Source: CAYVQU01 sp964453155 (lineage in GTDB: Bacteria > Chloroflexota > Anaerolineae > Anaerolineales > UBA11858). From it: a stretch of 20,126 bases of DNA. The notes under the pieces were generated by a model. It was not told the DNA's origin, searched no databases, and worked only from the letters and a program-made list of their open reading frames with translations. The position numbers and the translations under genes are program-made. Positions 1 through 7,077 of the stretch are shown one piece after another (the first letter of the stretch is position 1; each line of letters starts with the position of its first letter). Location of the stretch: the NCBI GenBank assembly GCA_964453155.1, contig CAYVQU010000091.1, forward strand, positions 1 to 20,126, read 5' to 3'.

Positions 1-85
1 TCAACTTTACTACAAGAAGCCCTACTTACTTACTTTTTGGCGAATGTATTGCTTAGAATAAGTTATTGTTGGATATAGATATGAA

Positions 86-1153
86 CTATACGAAAGCTAA
101 CCCCTCTACAGGGACGGTTGTTGCTGTGGTAAATGGATTTTGATAGACCTCCGTGAATGTGTATTGCAATAATCCCATTGCCTCGCGAACTATGGTGAGT
201 GTTTCCCGGGCTTCGACTCGCATGCGCCGATTTCCCAGGGCTAAGATGTCGCTAACGAGATCGGGATCTTTTTCAAACTGAGCCCGTTGTTCTCGAATGG
301 GATCAAGCAAATCATTCAAAACGCGCACCAATTTTCGCTTGACCTCTACATCGCCGACCCTCCCTTGGCGGTAACGATCTTTGAAGTCGGCAACTTCCGC
401 TTTATCCGGATTAAAGGCTTCGTGATAATCAAATACTGGGTTGCCTTCCACCTGCCCAGGCGTATCGGCTGTTAATCGGTTTGGATCGGTAAACATCCCC
501 ATCGCTTTGCGTTCTACACTGGCGGCTTCATCAGAGATGAAAATGGCGTTATTCAGACTCTTACTCATTTTGGCCTGGCCATCAGTGCCAACCAGGGTGG
601 CTTCATCCTGTAATGCTGGGATTGGGAACACCTCGCCGTACATATGATTGAAACGCCGGGCCATTTCTCGAGCTAACTCCACATTGGCCCGGTTGTCAGC
701 CCCAACAGGTACCAGATTGGCCCGCGGCAGTAAAATATCAGCAGCCATCAAGATCGGATAGCCCAATAGCCCATAGGGGATGACCTTGAGATTGGCAGAT
801 TTCGCCATTTCTTTGAGTGAAGGAATCCGTTCTAGACGAGGGACGTTGGCCAACATGCCCAAAAGCGTGTTCAATTCGCAAATTTCTGGAATTGCACTCT
901 GAACGAAAATCGTGGATTGATTTGGGTCAATTCCGACTGCTAAGTAGTCCAGGACAGTTTGACGGATGTTTTCCTGGAGTTCGGCAATTTGAGCTTTGTG
1001 GGGTTTCGTTGTGAGGGTATGCAAATCCGCCAAAATGAAAAAACACTCAAATTCATCTTGGGAAGCTACCCGATTCATTAAACTGCCGATGTAATGGCCT
1101 AAGTGTAGGCGGCCAGTGGGGCGATCTCCGGTAAGAATACGTTTTTTGTTCAT
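86..1153 (-). CDS. trpS: Tryptophanyl-tRNA synthetase
   Basis: Charges tRNA-Trp with tryptophan in the cytoplasm, a class I aminoacyl-tRNA synthetase reaction. The 355-residue protein has the HIGH-type signature HLGH at residues 17-20 and KMSKS at 195-199, and its length is normal for bacterial TrpRS. The reading frame stays open for 66 more codons upstream, but that stretch is the T-box leader. The ATG at 1153 is preceded by GGAG six bases upstream and gives the expected N-terminus (MNKKRILTGDRPTG), so I chose it. The residues after VPVGAD are NRANVEL rather than the Q..H pattern of some TrpRS, which I read as a subfamily difference. Expression should be controlled by uncharged tRNA-Trp through the leader. 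No clear terminator is seen after the stop codon. Function is very secure. Confidence 0.97.
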   Translation of the reverse strand: MNKKRILTGDRPTGRLHLGHYIGSLMNRVASQDEFECFFILADLHTLTTKPHKAQIAELQENIRQTVLDYLAVGIDPNQSTIFVQSAIPEICELNTLLGMLANVPRLERIPSLKEMAKSANLKVIPYGLLGYPILMAADILLPRANLVPVGADNRANVELAREMARRFNHMYGEVFPIPALQDEATLVGTDGQAKMSKSLNNAIFISDEAASVERKAMGMFTDPNRLTADTPGQVEGNPVFDYHEAFNPDKAEVADFKDRYRQGRVGDVEVKRKLVRVLNDLLDPIREQRAQFEKDPDLVSDILALGNRRMRVEARETLTIVREAMGLLQYTFTEVYQNPFTTATTVPVEGLAFV

Positions 1154-1189
1154 GGTTACTCCAACTTTGCCAGGTAGTTTTCTTAATAA

Positions 1190-1225
1190 CAAAACAGCTC
1201 TCGTCCCAATTGGGACGAGAGCTGT
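1190..1225 (-). terminator. Intrinsic terminator of the trpS T-box
   Basis: A perfect 14-bp stem (1225-1212 with 1207-1194) closes an AATT loop. On the minus strand it is followed by TTTTGTT. Its 5' arm is the same segment that pairs with the T-box core in the antiterminator, so the two structures are mutually exclusive. Uncharged tRNA-Trp should favour read-through into trpS. Confidence 0.92.
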
Positions 1226-1562
1226 GATAGTTTTTGGTGCTCCCGTGGTGCCACCCAGTTTAGGTTGGCCTACAGTAATGGGGGGTAATCCCATTAAACA
1301 AAAAATCCCGTTCGTGATGCACGACGGGGATTGTCGCGAGGCCAGCCTCACTCATTTGGGGTACGGTCTGGGCCTAATTTCACTAGGATGACAGATTTAT
1401 ACCCTTTACCTTGATAACGGTGGCAACTCCGGCTTGAGCTACTAACGAAAATTTAGTGTTTGCTCTTGCAACTCCAAGGGCCATTCGGTGTCGGCGTGCG
1501 GGTCAGGTTCTCACTATCCCTGATTCACTGTGCCGTCGATTCGACACTTACTCGTCCTCATC
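1190..1562 (-). ncRNA. Tryptophan T-box riboswitch leader of trpS
   Basis: This tRNA-sensing leader is read on the minus strand. Stem I: an AGTA loop-E-like motif (1552-1549), helix GTGTCG/CGACAC (1547-1542 with 1493-1488) and a distal hairpin TCAGG/CCTGA (1523-1519 with 1507-1503). The specifier triplet TGG (1483-1481) follows on the 3' side and matches the Trp codon. Two further hairpins lie at 1304-1332 and 1276-1296. The T-box core ends with GGG, then the seven-base bulge TGGCACC (1253-1247). The C after TGG would pair with discriminator G73, which is usual for bacterial tRNA-Trp. The antiterminator pairs GGG + ACGGGAGC with GCTCTCGT + CCC (1222-1212) and competes with the terminator. This is the transcription-termination type. 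The 5' boundary is approximate. Confidence 0.93.
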
Positions 1563-1594
1563 ACAGTTTGTATGCTGTTTTGATGTTGGGCAGG

Positions 1595-1623
1595 AATATA
1601 CCGTAATGCCTCCGGCTTGTCAA
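1595..1623 (-). promoter_or_regulatory. Housekeeping sigma-70/A-type promoter of trpS
   Basis: On the minus strand a perfect -35 box TTGACA (1623-1618) is followed after exactly 17 bases by TATATT (1600-1595), one mismatch from consensus. The predicted start, near 1588, lies about 25 bases before Stem I of the T-box, so promoter, riboswitch and gene are in the right order. Confidence 0.85.
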
Positions 1624-1677
1624 GGAATTATTCAAAAAATTTGATGCTTAGTTTTTTATGGCGCTTTGAGTTTTATG

Positions 1678-1730
1678 TGGGGTTTGTTAATTAGATCGGT
1701 GGCTGGTAACCACCAACCTTACAAACCCCA
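1678..1730. repeat. Nested inverted repeat upstream of the trpS promoter
   Basis: A perfect 10-bp inverted repeat (TGGGGTTTGT at 1678-1687, ACAAACCCCA at 1721-1730) encloses a second hairpin with GGTGG/CCACC arms. It lies in the divergent interval between the trpS promoter and the membrane-protein gene. No T-run follows on either strand, so a terminator is unlikely. It may be an operator, a folded 5' leader or a remnant of a repeat family. From 1731 to the next gene I see no convincing element; a TTGACG at 1763 has no matching -10 box at normal spacing. Confidence 0.5.
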
Positions 1731-1853
1731 AAATTTATCAAAGAACCGTTTTCATTCCACATTTGACGATCTCAATGGCTAGATTTCTCACGCAAAGTTT
1801 AGTACACTTTAGGAAAGCGGTTACATCGTACTATCCTCGTGGAGATGGGAAAA

Positions 1854-2690
1854 ATGAATCACTATTTTGATGAGTTTGAAGACGAAGTCGATGAAGAAAA
1901 TGATTTCGAAGAACCCGAACCTTCTGGTGGATGGCAGTCTCGGGAAATCCTGATCCTTGGAGGGCTAATCTTAGGGATCATTGTAGTCGGCGTAATTTTT
2001 GCGGTGCTGATATTTTCAAATTCGGATGAACCTTTACCCCAAATAGCGACCCTGGCACCGCCTACGAAAACGGTGGAACCTACAGCTACTCCGAGGCCAA
2101 CTGCTACCCCAAAGCCAACCCTGACACCCATTGCGGGTTGGAGTCGGTTTGCTTTTGATCGAGAAGAAGCTGAGATCTGGCTGCCTGAAACTTATCAGGG
2201 AGGGGATACGGTTGAATATTTAGATATTGTCATGTTGACCCTCCAGACTTTTGTGGATGATGAGATTTATAACAATTGGGTCGAAAATAGGATTAATGAA
2301 AACGATATTGTGTTTTTCGGCTTCGATACAGATAACGAGGAAAAAGTTTTAACAATTGATGTTTTTATATTCAAAGAGAAAATCCCAGCCGATCTTGTGC
2401 TGACAATGGATGACTATCTCAACCAAATGATGGACAACCTGAGTGAAAGCGGCAATCGCGTTGTGGATCGCCAGATTGTACAGCTCCATAATTACGAAGC
2501 CGGGCGTATTTTTGTCGATGTTGAATTTGAAGTCGGTGAAGATATAACCGTGCGCGGGCGGCAGGCCATTTATTCAATTTGGCAAGATGATGTGATGTGG
2601 AGTGTATTGTTCCGGACATCTAAAGAGGACTTTAAAAGTTATCAGACCGTTATTGAAAATAGCGCCAATTCATTTTTCGTACAACCTTGA
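1854..2690 (+). CDS. Membrane-anchored protein with Thr/Pro linker, unknown function
   Basis: I do not recognise a catalytic family. Of 278 residues, 1-23 are very acidic, 31-54 form one hydrophobic membrane segment (ILILGGLILGIIVVG core), and about 68-92 form a Thr/Pro-rich linker (TATPRPTATPKPTLTP). A soluble domain of about 185 residues follows. The layout fits a short inner tail with the main domain outside the membrane. The outer domain alternates predicted strands and helices and has no Cys, so disulfides are absent. I start at the ATG at 1854, which has GGAG nine bases upstream. An in-frame GTG at 1839 and an ATG at 1845 would add five or three residues without a better ribosome site. 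Such linkers are common in secreted Chloroflexota proteins (family knowledge). It stands alone between a long upstream region and a hairpin. Confidence 0.85.
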   Translation: MNHYFDEFEDEVDEENDFEEPEPSGGWQSREILILGGLILGIIVVGVIFAVLIFSNSDEPLPQIATLAPPTKTVEPTATPRPTATPKPTLTPIAGWSRFAFDREEAEIWLPETYQGGDTVEYLDIVMLTLQTFVDDEIYNNWVENRINENDIVFFGFDTDNEEKVLTIDVFIFKEKIPADLVLTMDDYLNQMMDNLSESGNRVVDRQIVQLHNYEAGRIFVDVEFEVGEDITVRGRQAIYSIWQDDVMWSVLFRTSKEDFKSYQTVIENSANSFFVQP

Positions 2691-2709
2691 AATTTTCCAA
2701 AATATGATT

Positions 2710-2749
2710 GCTGGGCAGTTTTTCAAGAATACCCTAAAAGCTGTCCAGC
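2710..2749 (+). terminator. Hairpin after the membrane-protein gene, possible terminator
   Basis: A 14-bp stem with two G-U pairs (2710-2723 with 2736-2749) closes a 12-base loop, 20 bases after the stop codon. The outer arms are GCTGGGCAG and CTGTCCAGC. It is followed by TTGGATTTTAA, a weak U-tract, so termination is plausible but not certain. The arms resemble those of the inverted repeat after degV. Confidence 0.5.
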
Positions 2750-2778
2750 TTGGATTTTAAAGTGGTAGTATTATCGGC

Positions 2779-3810
2779 ATGCAATTCAACATAAAAACGA
2801 TCATCCATAATGAAATATGTCATTTTGCAGATGAGCATTGTTTGATTACATCCAAGTACCGGCAAGTGTATGTTAAGCGGGGAGATGAAGAGTATGTTGT
2901 AAAATTGCCGCCAGATGTGTGGTGGCAGCGCATCTTAGCGGTGAGCCGTCTTGCCCGGCGAGCCTTACGACTGGATAAATGTAATGTGGTGCCAGTTGGG
3001 GAAAACTTAGTGATCATTCGGCGCGGAAAAGTTTATCACTATGATCGAGCCACCGCGACTCTCTCCTATACTCGGGAGCTCACTACTTGTCGCAATGTTT
3101 TACATCAGTCTATTTTGGTTTTAAATGATCAGGAAATTTATTTTGGTGAGTACAGCCATTTAGCCAACCGGGATGATGTCAACGTTTATCGCAGTGTCGA
3201 TGGCGGCCGGAGTTGGGAAATAATATTTGTCTTTCCTAAGGGTCAGATAAAACACGTTCACGGGTGTTATTATGATCCATACGAAGAAAAAATTTGGGTA
3301 TTAACTGGGGATTTTAAGGATGAATGTTACCTTTTGTGTACCGATCGTGATTTTGAAAATATTGAGTGGATTGGGGATGGTCAGCAAGACTATCGCGCCT
3401 GTAATTTGTTTTTTGAAGAAAATGCAATTCACTGGATCATGGATTCCCAATTACAAGATAGCTACCACATCAGGCTAGACCGGCATACCCGCACAATTGA
3501 GCGCAAACAGATGTTTCCGGGGCCGGTGTGGTATATCAAGCGGCTCACGGATGGCTATTACCTAGCAGCCACAGCCCAAGAAATTGGGGCTGGCGTACAC
3601 GATAAATATGCCCATTTATTTGTTTCAAAGGATTTAGAAACCTGGGAGGATATTTACCAGGTTTCCCACGAGGGCCTACCGAAACGGCATTTTAAATTTG
3701 GCGTGATTGGATTTGCCGATGGCGACCAATCCAGTCAAAACTTCTATCTCTTTGCCGAGGCACTCCGGGGCATAGACGGTAGAATTCTGGTGTGTGAACT
3801 CCAAGACTAA
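2779..3810 (+). CDS. BNR/Asp-box beta-propeller-like protein (putative glycosyl-hydrolase fold)
   Basis: This is a 343-residue soluble protein without signal peptide or membrane segment. It carries one good Asp-box at residues 139-147 (SVDGGRSWE) and a degenerate one at 283-291 (SKDLETWED). These motifs sit on the turns of sialidase-like beta-propellers. The repeating Trp/Tyr-rich strands (WVLTGD, YLAATA, FYLFAEAL) agree with a propeller of about six blades. I cannot identify a sialidase Arg triad, so I would not call it a sialidase. It may be a sugar-binding or scaffold propeller. The next gene begins eight bases after its stop and the third overlaps the second, so the three form a likely operon. 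The ribosome site before the ATG is weak. The fold assignment is fairly good; the substrate is unknown. Confidence 0.8.
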   Translation: MQFNIKTIIHNEICHFADEHCLITSKYRQVYVKRGDEEYVVKLPPDVWWQRILAVSRLARRALRLDKCNVVPVGENLVIIRRGKVYHYDRATATLSYTRELTTCRNVLHQSILVLNDQEIYFGEYSHLANRDDVNVYRSVDGGRSWEIIFVFPKGQIKHVHGCYYDPYEEKIWVLTGDFKDECYLLCTDRDFENIEWIGDGQQDYRACNLFFEENAIHWIMDSQLQDSYHIRLDRHTRTIERKQMFPGPVWYIKRLTDGYYLAATAQEIGAGVHDKYAHLFVSKDLETWEDIYQVSHEGLPKRHFKFGVIGFADGDQSSQNFYLFAEALRGIDGRILVCELQD

Positions 3811-3818
3811 GTCCGCTT

Positions 3819-4415
3819 ATGGATAAAGATAAAACACTAAAATATTGGCAAAAAATTTGTAGGTTGAAACCCAACTTGATTGATCAATTTGGGTTCCCGC
3901 TTACGAATTTCAATCCAGGGGGGAAATATTTTAATCTCTCATCATTGAATTTGCCTGATTTTGAATTCCAACTCTCAGATGAAATTTCCAAGGCTCAGCC
4001 GAGTTTCAAGGAAGTAACTGACGATATTCTGATGGAATTGACCTTGAAATTACAGCGTCAGACTGATATGGATTGCGTTTCCCTTTGGGCTGAAAAATTG
4101 ATGCGATTTTGTGAAATTCGACTGCCCACATTACGAAAACGAGCCTTCACCAAAATGGGGTCCCGGATCGGCGCAAAAAACCATTTGCTTCGAATAGCTT
4201 CATTCTTGCTAGATTTCTATTTTTCAACGCAGGACCTGCGATATTTGAATACGGTTTTGAAAATAACTGATCAGAAATGGATCGCAAACTCCCAGAAACT
4301 TGGCTCCGGTTTGACATTCAAGGATCAGCGGTTAGAAATCGCGCTGTATGAATTTCGGGTTCTTCTCTTGACTACATATGCCCTCGATGCCCTCGCAGCT
4401 GGAGAAAAGCCATGA
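3819..4415 (+). CDS. Hypothetical helical protein in the formyltransferase operon
   Basis: I do not recognise this 198-residue protein. It looks mostly alpha-helical and soluble, with several amphipathic stretches (about residues 65-105 and 120-145) and a basic patch (RLPTLRKRAF) at about 101-110. No signal peptide, metal-binding cluster or nucleotide motif is visible. It starts eight bases after the propeller gene, and its TGA stop overlaps the ATG of the formyltransferase (ATGA). This implies translational coupling and suggests a shared task. One possibility is a helper or partner subunit of the formyltransferase, but nothing in the sequence proves it. Confidence 0.8.
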   Translation: MDKDKTLKYWQKICRLKPNLIDQFGFPLTNFNPGGKYFNLSSLNLPDFEFQLSDEISKAQPSFKEVTDDILMELTLKLQRQTDMDCVSLWAEKLMRFCEIRLPTLRKRAFTKMGSRIGAKNHLLRIASFLLDFYFSTQDLRYLNTVLKITDQKWIANSQKLGSGLTFKDQRLEIALYEFRVLLLTTYALDALAAGEKP

Positions 4416-5209
4416 ACCGCGTCGTCATATTTTCTCCTAGCCGATATAGCCTCTACAGCATTTGCGTTACGGAACTATTACGCCGAAATGGGGTCGAAAT
4501 TGCCGGTATTTTTGTGCGAAAATTAATAAATCCGAACCGGTTAGTTTCTGAGTTTGGGCGAGATGGCACCCGGTTGCTGAAAAAAATTTGGAGTAAGCTT
4601 ATCCTCCGACAGCATGGATACGCGCCAAAAAACTATGAAACCATGGCGGATTTACTATACCGGGAGCAAATTAAGATCAAAAAACTGGATGAATTTGAGA
4701 CTCACTACCAAATCCCAGTGACATTCTGCTCAGATTTGAATGCCCCTGTGGTTGTAAAAGGTCTCCAAAATGTCCATCCAGAGTTAGTTGTTTTTACTGG
4801 TGGGGGTTTGATCCGAGAAACTGTGTTAAGTTTGGCTGGTGCAGGTATTTTGAATTGCCACTTAGGGGTATTACCATTCTATCGGGGGATGGATGTGGTC
4901 GAGTGGCCAATGTTGGAAGGACACTTCGATCGGATTGGAATGACAGTTCATTTTATGGATCGCGGCCTTGATACTGGAGATATTCTCCGGATTCAGTCTT
5001 TGGAAATCGGAGCGGGGGAAGGGATCTCTCAAATCCGGGAAAAAGCAGAACCCGTCATGTGCCGGACGATGGTCACAACTTGTCTGGATTATCTCGCTGG
5101 AAACATCTCCCGCCGCCTTCAGGCCGAAGCGGACGGGAAACAATATTTCATAATGCACCCCCGATTGATCTCAATTGCCGAGAAGAAATTAAAATCAAAA
5201 TTTAAGTAA
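4412..5209 (+). CDS. Formyltransferase-fold protein (Formyl_trans_N family)
   Basis: This is a 265-residue member of the family that uses 10-formyl-tetrahydrofolate to formylate an amine (Fmt, PurN, ArnA and sugar N-formyltransferases). The catalytic Asn-His-Asp triad is conserved: N148 and H150 in ILNCHLGVLP, and D187 in GLDTGDIL. The family loop around LPFYRG is present. The first 110 residues differ from Fmt, with a basic inserted segment (about 50-75) instead of the usual early Rossmann region. The Fmt C-terminal tRNA-binding domain is absent, and no fmt/def pair is nearby, so initiator-tRNA formylation is unlikely. An amino-sugar or other small amine is a better guess. It overlaps the upstream helical gene by four bases. 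The family is secure; the substrate is unknown. Confidence 0.88.
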   Translation: MNRVVIFSPSRYSLYSICVTELLRRNGVEIAGIFVRKLINPNRLVSEFGRDGTRLLKKIWSKLILRQHGYAPKNYETMADLLYREQIKIKKLDEFETHYQIPVTFCSDLNAPVVVKGLQNVHPELVVFTGGGLIRETVLSLAGAGILNCHLGVLPFYRGMDVVEWPMLEGHFDRIGMTVHFMDRGLDTGDILRIQSLEIGAGEGISQIREKAEPVMCRTMVTTCLDYLAGNISRRLQAEADGKQYFIMHPRLISIAEKKLKSKFK

Positions 5210-5305
5210 AACCCTTTTGATCACCTGGGGTTATCATAAATAGATTCTGTTGTTCCATTTTGAATTGATCTAGTGCATACTTGTAAATCGCCTTAGGAGG
5301 CCCCA

Positions 5306-6160
5306 ATGTCCACCCAAAAAGTTGCAATCGTTACCGATAGTTCAGCCTATATTCCTCCATCCGAACTCGAAAATTTAGATATTACTATTATTCCTTTGTG
5401 GTTGATATGGGAAGGGGAAAGTCTACAAGATGGGGTGGATATTGATCCGCCCCGGTTTTATGAACGGCTCAAGACCGCCAAAAAGCTGGCGACAACTTCC
5501 CAACCAACCCCGATGGAGTTCATGAGATTATTTGAGACCCTGACACCCAATTATGACGCCATTGTCAATGTATTAGTTTCTTCGAAAATCAGCGGGACAT
5601 ATAACAGCGCGGTGATGGCCCATGAAAAGATGCCCCAACACAATATCACGGTAATTGATTCTCAATCCAGTTCGATGGGATTAGGATTTCAAGTTTTGGC
5701 AGCCGCTAAGGCGGCCGCTGCTGGAAAAACGGTTTCAGAAATCGTTCAGGCTGCCGAAGATATTCGCAGCAAAATGAATTTTTTGTTTGTGGTGGATACA
5801 TTGGAATATTTACACCGCAGTGGACGCATCAAAGCCTCCAAACGGGTTTTGGGTACATTGTTGAAAGTAAAACCAATTCTTCACTTTTTGGAGGGCTCCA
5901 TCCAATCTTTAACCTCTGAGCGGACGATGAAGAAGGCTACTGAAAGGATGCTACAAGTTACGGCTGAACGTCTGGGTGGAAAGCAAATGACTATTGCGGC
6001 AGTAGTGGATATCAATGCCCCCGAACGCGGTGATCTGGTCGCTGAGTTGATCCAGCAACGGTTTGCCCCTCAGAAAATCTTGCGATCTGATGTTAGTCCA
6101 GTAGTAGGAAATGTGGTGGGGCCTGGGGCTTATGGCGTGGCGTTTTACGCGGCTGAGTAA
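5306..6160 (+). CDS. DegV family fatty-acid-binding protein
   Basis: DegV proteins bind one fatty acid, and in Firmicutes FakB members deliver it to the FakA kinase for phosphorylation. The 284 residues match the family length. Visible family hallmarks are the N-terminal VAIVTDSSAYIP, the ligand-head motif TTSQPTP at 63-69 with S65, SSKISGTYNSA near 92-102, and the SGRIKASKRVLGTLLKVKPIL segment. A strong AGGAGG (5295-5300) is five bases before the ATG. The gene stands alone: about 100 bases separate it from the formyltransferase gene, and it converges on thyA. No fakA-like kinase is in the window, so a role in exogenous fatty-acid use is inferred from family only. Confidence 0.93.
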   Translation: MSTQKVAIVTDSSAYIPPSELENLDITIIPLWLIWEGESLQDGVDIDPPRFYERLKTAKKLATTSQPTPMEFMRLFETLTPNYDAIVNVLVSSKISGTYNSAVMAHEKMPQHNITVIDSQSSSMGLGFQVLAAAKAAAAGKTVSEIVQAAEDIRSKMNFLFVVDTLEYLHRSGRIKASKRVLGTLLKVKPILHFLEGSIQSLTSERTMKKATERMLQVTAERLGGKQMTIAAVVDINAPERGDLVAELIQQRFAPQKILRSDVSPVVGNVVGPGAYGVAFYAAE

Positions 6161-6163
6161 AGG

Positions 6164-6209
6164 AGTCTCGCGGGCAGTTTCCCCAAAAAGGTGACTGTCC
6201 CCTGAGTCT
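6164..6209. repeat. Imperfect inverted repeat between convergent degV and thyA
   Basis: The core arms are GGGCAGT (6172-6178) and ACTGTCC (6194-6200, one G-U pair). Outer arms AGTCTC (6164-6169) and GAGTCT (6204-6209) pair at five of six positions. It lies between two stop codons and could serve as a bidirectional terminator. The AAAAAGGTGACTGTCCCC stretch resembles short extragenic repeats (REP-like) that I recall from other bacterial genomes, but I see no second full copy here. Confidence 0.5.
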
Positions 6210-6219
6210 GCGTGAAAAT

Positions 6220-7014
6220 TCAAACTGATATTTTTGCTGAAATTGAGGGATGAGCTTGGTAGTTGACTAACTCAAAATCTTTGTATTGAAATTGATCTAT
6301 TTCCTTGACCTCTGGGTTGATTCTCATTTGGGGTAAACTGAATGGTTCCCGAGTTAATTGTTCCCGGGTTTGTTCGAGATGATTTAGATACAAATGAGTA
6401 TCTCCCAATGTGTGAACAAAATCCCCTGGTTTAAGCCCACACACTTGGGCCACCATCAAAGTTAGGAGGGAATAGGAAGCAATATTGAAAGGTACCCCCA
6501 AAAAGACATCTGCTGAGCGTTGATAAAGCTGGCACGACAATTTCCCATCCGCAACATAAAATTGAAAGAGCAAATGACAGGGGGGCAAAGCCATTTTTTC
6601 GATTTCTCCCACATTCCAGGCACTGACAATGAGCCGCCGAGAATCGGGATCTTGCTGAATAGCCTGGATTACGTCTGAAATCTGATCGATCGTATTTCCA
6701 TCTGCAGTTGGCCATGAGCGCCATTGAGCACCATAAACTGGACCAAGTTCCCCTTCCTCATCGGCCCATTCATTCCAAATTCTTACCCCATTATTTTGTA
6801 AATATTTCACATTCGTATTGCCCTGCAAAAACCAGAGCAACTCATAAATTATGGATTTCAGATGCAGTTTTTTGGTCGTTAGGGCAGGAAAACCCGATTG
6901 CAAATTAAAACGCATTTGGTACCCAAAAACGGATCGGGTACCGGTTCCCGTGCGATCGCCTTTATCAACACCATAATCGAGAATATGTTGTAATAAATCC
7001 AGATATTGTTTCAT
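6220..7014 (-). CDS. thyA: Thymidylate synthase
   Basis: Makes dTMP from dUMP with 5,10-methylene-tetrahydrofolate, which becomes dihydrofolate; it acts as a cytoplasmic homodimer. The 264 residues equal the length of E. coli ThyA, and key residues fall at the same numbers: R21 (GDRTGTGT), R126/R127 (DPDSRRLIVSAWN) and the nucleophile C146 (LPPCHLLFQFY). The folate/dUMP-binding SADVFLGVPFNIASY and the HLYLNHLEQ segment are also intact. AAGGAAACGCAG precedes the ATG. No folA follows in the window. An intrinsic-terminator-like hairpin ends only about 20 bases upstream of the start codon, leaving little room for a separate promoter. Confidence 0.98.
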   Translation of the reverse strand: MKQYLDLLQHILDYGVDKGDRTGTGTRSVFGYQMRFNLQSGFPALTTKKLHLKSIIYELLWFLQGNTNVKYLQNNGVRIWNEWADEEGELGPVYGAQWRSWPTADGNTIDQISDVIQAIQQDPDSRRLIVSAWNVGEIEKMALPPCHLLFQFYVADGKLSCQLYQRSADVFLGVPFNIASYSLLTLMVAQVCGLKPGDFVHTLGDTHLYLNHLEQTREQLTREPFSLPQMRINPEVKEIDQFQYKDFELVNYQAHPSISAKISV

Positions 7015-7032
7015 CTGCGTTTCCTTGTTTAG

Positions 7033-7071
7033 CTAAAAACAGAACCCCCGATTTCTGAGAATTCGGGGGTT
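7033..7071 (-). terminator. Intrinsic terminator-like hairpin between hydrolase and thyA
   Basis: Read on the minus strand, AACCCCCGA (7071-7063) pairs with TCGGGGGTT (7051-7043), with further pairing in the loop (TTCT/AGAA), and is followed by CTGTTTTTAG. This is a classic terminator shape, directly after the hydrolase stop codon and 20 bases before thyA. Confidence 0.85.
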
Positions 7072-7077
7072 TGGGTA

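Noticed and set aside
1338..1350. TGG in GAGGCTGGCCTC as specifier
   Set aside because: It sits in a tiny self-complementary hairpin without the loop-E partner, whereas 1481-1483 has the correct Stem I context.
1154..1351. N-terminal extension of trpS by 66 codons
   Set aside because: The extra codons run through the T-box antiterminator and terminator, and the canonical start has a Shine-Dalgarno sequence.
1361..1412. A second Stem I-like helix (GGGTA/TACCC, TCTG/CAGA)
   Set aside because: It has no Trp codon in its internal loops. The helix at 1488-1547 with the TGG specifier fits better, so this is probably the Stem II region.
1116..1644. Short plus-strand open frames opposite the T-box
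   Set aside because: They overlap a structured leader and a promoter on the other strand, with no ribosome site or recognisable protein.
5210..5305. Weak AACCC/GGGTT hairpin and TTGAAT-type promoter before degV
   Set aside because: The stem is five bases with a 13-base loop and no T-run, and no -10 box fits at normal spacing. A promoter must exist near here, but I cannot place it.
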